From Pseudomonadota bacterium (GTDB lineage Bacteria > Pseudomonadota > Gammaproteobacteria > Pseudomonadales > Halieaceae): DNA of 9,589 nucleotides. Made by a program: the position numbers and the translations under genes. Positions 6,895-9,589 of the stretch are shown piece by piece. Every line of letters starts with the position of its first letter. The stretch's first letter is position 1. The notes under the pieces were generated by a model. The model was not told the origin of the DNA. It did not search any database and saw only the letters and a program-made list of their open reading frames with translations. The stretch lies in assembly GCA_030591305.1 (NCBI GenBank), contig JAUVBI010000114.1, forward strand, positions 1-9,589, written 5' to 3'.

Positions 6895-6948
6895 CCTTAA
6901 AATTTGCGCTCATACGCCAGAGCAACTAGTTAAATCCGAGGAAATATC

Positions 6949-8877
6949 ATGGGAAATCTCAACCAGGCTCTTAGCACCGCATTGACAACCACGTTATTGC
7001 TCACTGCATCGGGTATTGCCGCCTCCACAGCGTTTGCCTCATCGGCAACGTTAACAGAGGCTGCCAAAGCCTATTCTCCCCCGGCAAACAATACACAGCC
7101 AAACAATGTGTATTGGGGCGATTCACACCTGCACACCGGCTTGTCCCTGGATGCCGGCTTGTTTGGCGCCACCCTGGGTCCCGATGACGCCTATCGCCTG
7201 GCGCGCGGTGAGCAGATAACCGCCTCTTCCGGTGTGCCGGTTAAATTAGCTCGCCCATTGGATTGGATGGTTGTTGCCGACCATTCTGACATGATGGGTA
7301 TTGCCACTGATATAAAAAATGGGACACCTAATATTCTGGCCAATAAAAAAGGTAAGGAATGGTACGAGGGCTTTCAAAAGGGCGGCAAGGCAGCGACTGA
7401 TGCCGCATTTGATCTGATCGGTAATTTTGCCCAGATGACGTTACCCAAACAACTGGTAGAGGATTATAGCCCTGGTTCAGAAGTGTTTAGTGGTGTTTGG
7501 AAGGATATCGTCGGCTCAGCGGAAACATACAATGAACCCGGTCTGTTCACCGCCTTTATCGGCTATGAATGGACCTCTGTACCCAAGGGATTTAACCTTC
7601 ATCGCAATGTCATATTTCGTGATAACGCAGACAAAGCTTTACAAGTTCTACCTTTAACCACGCAGCCACCCAAGGGAACAACTGACCCCCTTGCGCTTTA
7701 TAAATGGCTTGAAGAATACGAAAGCAAAACCGGAGGCCGTGTTTTTGCTTTCCCTCATAATGGTAATCTGTCTAACGGCTGGATGTTTCCTACTGAAAAA
7801 ACCTATGCCGGTGGTGTGGTCAATGAAGAGTATGTAAGGCTGCGTGCCAAATGGGAGCCCCATTATGAGATTACCCAGATAAAAGGGGACGGTGAAGCTC
7901 ACCCCTATCTTTCGCCTGACGATGAGTTCGCTGACTATGAAACATGGGACGTGGGCAACCTCGATATCAGTGAGTTAAAAAGACCTGAGATGCTAAAAGG
8001 GGAGTATGCCCGCGAGGCGCTGAAGCAGGGTTTGTTGTTGGAAAAGAAGCTGGGGTACAACCCCTATAAGTTCGGCGTGGGCGGTGCTACCGACAGCCAT
8101 ACCGCGTTGTCCACAGCAGATGAAGACAACTTTTTTGGAAAGTCTACCAGTGTAGAGCCCTCCCCAGATCGGATCAGTCACCCTTTTGTGACTGCAGAAA
8201 AGGGCTCATACCCGGGTTATTCCCTGGTGGCCTCTGGCTACACCGGCATTTGGGCTTATGAAAATACGCGAACCGCATTATTTGATGCCATGGAGCGCAA
8301 GGAAACCTACGGCACAACCGGCCCGCGCATGACGGTTCGACTTTTTGGAGGCTGGAACTTTGACCAGAGCGATATCTATGCCAACAACAGTGCGGCGATA
8401 GGCTACGCAAAGGGTGTTCCTATGGGAGGAGACCTGAAGAAGGCCAAAGGGAAAAAGGCACCTACGTTTATGGTGTCGGCAATGCGTGACCCCATGAGCG
8501 CAAACCTCGATAGAATCCAAATTATTAAGGGGTGGCTGGACAAGAAAGGTAAGCTTCACGAGAAGATCTATGACGTTGCTGTATCGGATGGCCGCAAGAT
8601 CAAAAACGGCCGCTGTAAGACGCCAGTTGGTAATACAGTAGATCTGGAAACGGCTACCTGGAGCAACAGTATTGGCGACACCCAATTGGCAACAGTGTGG
8701 ACAGACCCAGATTTCGACAGCGATGAGTCAGCCTTCTACTATGCAAGAGTGATGGAAATTCCAACACCACGCTGGGTTGTTTACGACAAGGTGAAAATGG
8801 GTGCTGTGATTCCAGAAGAAGCCGAATTGATAGGCCAGGAAAGAGCGTACACTTCAGCTATTTGGTATACACCGTAA
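6949..8877 (+). CDS. Secreted DUF3604 family protein (PHP-like metal-binding fold)
   Basis: This is a 642-residue exported protein of unknown function. The first 30 residues form a Sec-type signal peptide, hydrophobic from about 11 to 29, with a likely cleavage at AFA-SS (30/31). Family hallmarks are [16 protein letters not shown] (55-70), [14 protein letters not shown] (104-117), GYEWTS (205-210), [12 protein letters not shown] (266-277), [19 protein letters not shown] (379-397) and the closing [12 protein letters not shown]. Likely metal ligands are D58, H60, H62, D111, H112, H270, D382 and H384, by analogy with the PHP phosphoesterase-like fold; this is inference. GAGG lies seven bases before the ATG. 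It is transcribed away from the molybdoenzyme operon, shares its control region and is exported to the same compartment. The gene looks intact and stands alone, followed by a strong terminator. Family assignment is firm; a hydrolase role is only a guess. Confidence 0.93.
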   Translation: MGNLNQALSTALTTTLLLTASGIAASTAFASSATLTEAAKAYSPPANNTQPNNVYWGDSHLHTGLSLDAGLFGATLGPDDAYRLARGEQITASSGVPVKLARPLDWMVVADHSDMMGIATDIKNGTPNILANKKGKEWYEGFQKGGKAATDAAFDLIGNFAQMTLPKQLVEDYSPGSEVFSGVWKDIVGSAETYNEPGLFTAFIGYEWTSVPKGFNLHRNVIFRDNADKALQVLPLTTQPPKGTTDPLALYKWLEEYESKTGGRVFAFPHNGNLSNGWMFPTEKTYAGGVVNEEYVRLRAKWEPHYEITQIKGDGEAHPYLSPDDEFADYETWDVGNLDISELKRPEMLKGEYAREALKQGLLLEKKLGYNPYKFGVGGATDSHTALSTADEDNFFGKSTSVEPSPDRISHPFVTAEKGSYPGYSLVASGYTGIWAYENTRTALFDAMERKETYGTTGPRMTVRLFGGWNFDQSDIYANNSAAIGYAKGVPMGGDLKKAKGKKAPTFMVSAMRDPMSANLDRIQIIKGWLDKKGKLHEKIYDVAVSDGRKIKNGRCKTPVGNTVDLETATWSNSIGDTQLATVWTDPDFDSDESAFYYARVMEIPTPRWVVYDKVKMGAVIPEEAELIGQERAYTSAIWYTP

Positions 8878-8895
8878 CCATCAGAAGGAAGACCA

Positions 8896-8926
8896 GGCGC
8901 AGTCGATAGATTGGTTGCGCCGTTTT
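8896..8926 (+). terminator. Rho-independent terminator of the DUF3604 gene
   Basis: GGCGCA (8896-8901) pairs perfectly with TGCGCC (8916-8921) across a 14-base loop, followed by G and five T residues. It begins 18 bases after the stop codon. This separates the DUF3604 transcript from the downstream thiolase gene. Confidence 0.75.
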
Positions 8927-8927
8927 T

Positions 8928-9038
8928 GCATTGTAAAGACAAGCTATATTCCTTTAATGCCAAGATACAATTAACCTATGGTCGTATAGTTGGCTATTTG
9001 GTTACAGATGGCTTGCCAGTAAATTGGAAAAGGCGACA
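8928..9038 (+). promoter_or_regulatory. AT-rich upstream region of the thiolase gene
   Basis: The interval between the terminator and the thiolase start is AT-rich and should contain its promoter. TACAAT at 8966-8971 resembles a -10 hexamer, but no good -35 is visible at 16-18 bases. An AGG lies five bases before the ATG at 9039 and serves as the ribosome binding site. Confidence 0.35.
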
Positions 9039-9589
9039 ATGAATTCAGAAATGGTTATAGCAGGCGTGGGCATGACCCCCTTCAAAAAGCCTGGGAAGTC
9101 GGATACCTACGACGTCATGGGGGAGAGTGCCGCGCGGGCGGCACTGAAAGACGCCGGGATATCTTATTCCCTGATCGAGCAGGCCTTTTGTGGCTATGTG
9201 TATGGCGACAGCTGTGCAGGCCAGGCAGCACTGTACCGCCTGGATATCAATGGCATTCCCATTTTCAACGTCAACAACAACTGTGCCAGTGGTTCGTCGG
9301 CTTTTGCGTTGGCCACCCAGGCAGTTGAAAGCGGCAACGTAGAGTGCGCCCTGGCGCTGGGCTTTGAAGAAATGCTGCCCGGGGCAATTGACATGGTTTT
9401 TCCTGAAAAAGTCGGCCCACTGGTACGCCATGAAAATGCCATCGCCAATATCATGAATTTCACCGAGGACGAGCGCAAAGCTCCGCCTGCCATCGCCATG
9501 TTTGGTGCTCAAGTTGACGCTATATTGGACTGTGGTGTAAGTGAGGAAACCATTGCTGCCATGAGCGTAAAGTCGCGGCTACACGCCGC
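9039..9589 (+). CDS. Thiolase-family protein, SCP-x/lipid-transfer type (5' part; runs off the window)
   Basis: This is the N-terminal 183 codons of a thiolase-fold enzyme that would cleave or condense acyl-CoA chains in the cytoplasm. The opening VIAGVGMTPFKKPGKSD and YDVMGESAARAALKDAGI (24-41), followed by AFCGYVYGDSCAGQAALY, are typical of the SCP-x/acetyl-CoA acetyltransferase-like lipid-transfer group rather than of FadA. The nucleophilic cysteine is C82 in NNNCASGSSAFALA (79-92). GFEEMLPGAID (about 108 onward) matches the family GFEKM-type segment. The C-terminal His and Cys catalytic motifs lie beyond the window. In steroid degraders members of this group act on C-17 side chains, often with a DUF35 OB-fold partner; whether one follows here is not visible. 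The start at 9039 has an AGG five bases upstream, and the ATG at 9008 meets a stop within four codons. Confidence 0.88.
   Translation, partial: MNSEMVIAGVGMTPFKKPGKSDTYDVMGESAARAALKDAGISYSLIEQAFCGYVYGDSCAGQAALYRLDINGIPIFNVNNNCASGSSAFALATQAVESGNVECALALGFEEMLPGAIDMVFPEKVGPLVRHENAIANIMNFTEDERKAPPAIAMFGAQVDAILDCGVSEETIAAMSVKSRLHA

Larger units (their letters stand above)
6578..6948. promoter_or_regulatory. Divergent intergenic control region between the molybdoenzyme operon and the DUF3604 gene
   Basis: These 371 bases contain no convincing gene. They must hold the promoters of both diverging units. Inverted repeats occur at 6593-6607, 6611-6621 with 6690-6700, 6652-6664, 6726-6760 and 6872-6894. 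For the operon, TACAAT (minus strand, 6613-6618) is a possible -10 hexamer but no good -35 is seen. For the DUF3604 gene, TAGAAT at 6789-6794 is a possible -10, again with a poor -35, which would suit activator-dependent promoters. No FNR-like TTGATnnnnATCAA site was found. Confidence 0.7.

Noticed and set aside
6794..6985. A 63-codon open frame starting in the divergent intergenic region and running into the DUF3604 gene.
   Set aside because: It overlaps the DUF3604 start out of frame, has no good ribosome binding site and no recognisable features; it also covers the leader hairpin.
1192..8991. ATG(A/G)TCGTATAGTT occurs at 1192-1205 and again at 8978-8991, both in short intergenic stretches.
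   Set aside because: A 14-base match with one mismatch is expected several times by chance in a window of this size, and the contexts differ (3' end of one gene, upstream of another).
1..9589. Search for CRISPR arrays, tRNA or rRNA genes, insertion sequences and attachment sites.
   Set aside because: No regularly spaced repeats, cloverleaf-like segments, transposase motifs or flanking target duplications were seen by eye; all genes appear intact apart from those cut by the window edges.

Overview
The window carries seven protein genes. Their protein families and codon style suggest a Gram-negative bacterium, most likely a (marine-type) gammaproteobacterium that degrades lipids, steroids or hydrocarbons. 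That placement is inference from gene content; there is no rRNA or other phylogenetic marker here.

Layout. Left edge to 1183 (+): an acyl-CoA dehydrogenase, apparently cut at its 5' end. 6577 down to 1247 (-): a compact four-gene operon in the order alpha, beta, gamma, delta. It encodes a type II DMSO-reductase-family molybdoenzyme: a Tat-exported Mo-bis-MGD catalytic subunit, a four-cluster iron-sulfur subunit, a haem b subunit with candidate Met/Lys ligands, and a TorD-like assembly chaperone. 6578-6948: a 371-bp divergent intergenic region rich in inverted repeats. 6949-8877 (+): a secreted DUF3604 (PHP-like) protein, followed by a clear rho-independent terminator. 9039 to the right edge (+): the start of a thiolase-fold, SCP-x/lipid-transfer-type gene.

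Reading. The A-B-C-D order, the subunit sizes (965, 347 and 217 residues) and the cofactor motifs resemble ethylbenzene dehydrogenase and steroid C25 dehydrogenase more than nitrate, selenate, chlorate or dimethylsulfide enzymes. Those two enzymes use water, not O2, to hydroxylate an unactivated or benzylic C-H bond. An acyl-CoA dehydrogenase on one side and an SCP-x-like thiolase on the other are what a following side-chain beta-oxidation would need. A working model is a periplasmic, oxygen-independent hydroxylation of a hydrophobic substrate (sterol/isoprenoid side chain, terpene or alkylbenzene), followed by cytoplasmic CoA-dependent degradation. The substrate cannot be fixed from sequence alone. 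The DUF3604 protein, exported to the same compartment and divergent from the operon, has no assigned function and is the least understood part of the locus.

The most unusual non-coding signal is in the divergent promoter region: two near-identical 13-bp palindromes whose centres are 22 bp apart (6726-6760), plus further inverted repeats closer to the operon start. No regulator gene lies inside the window.
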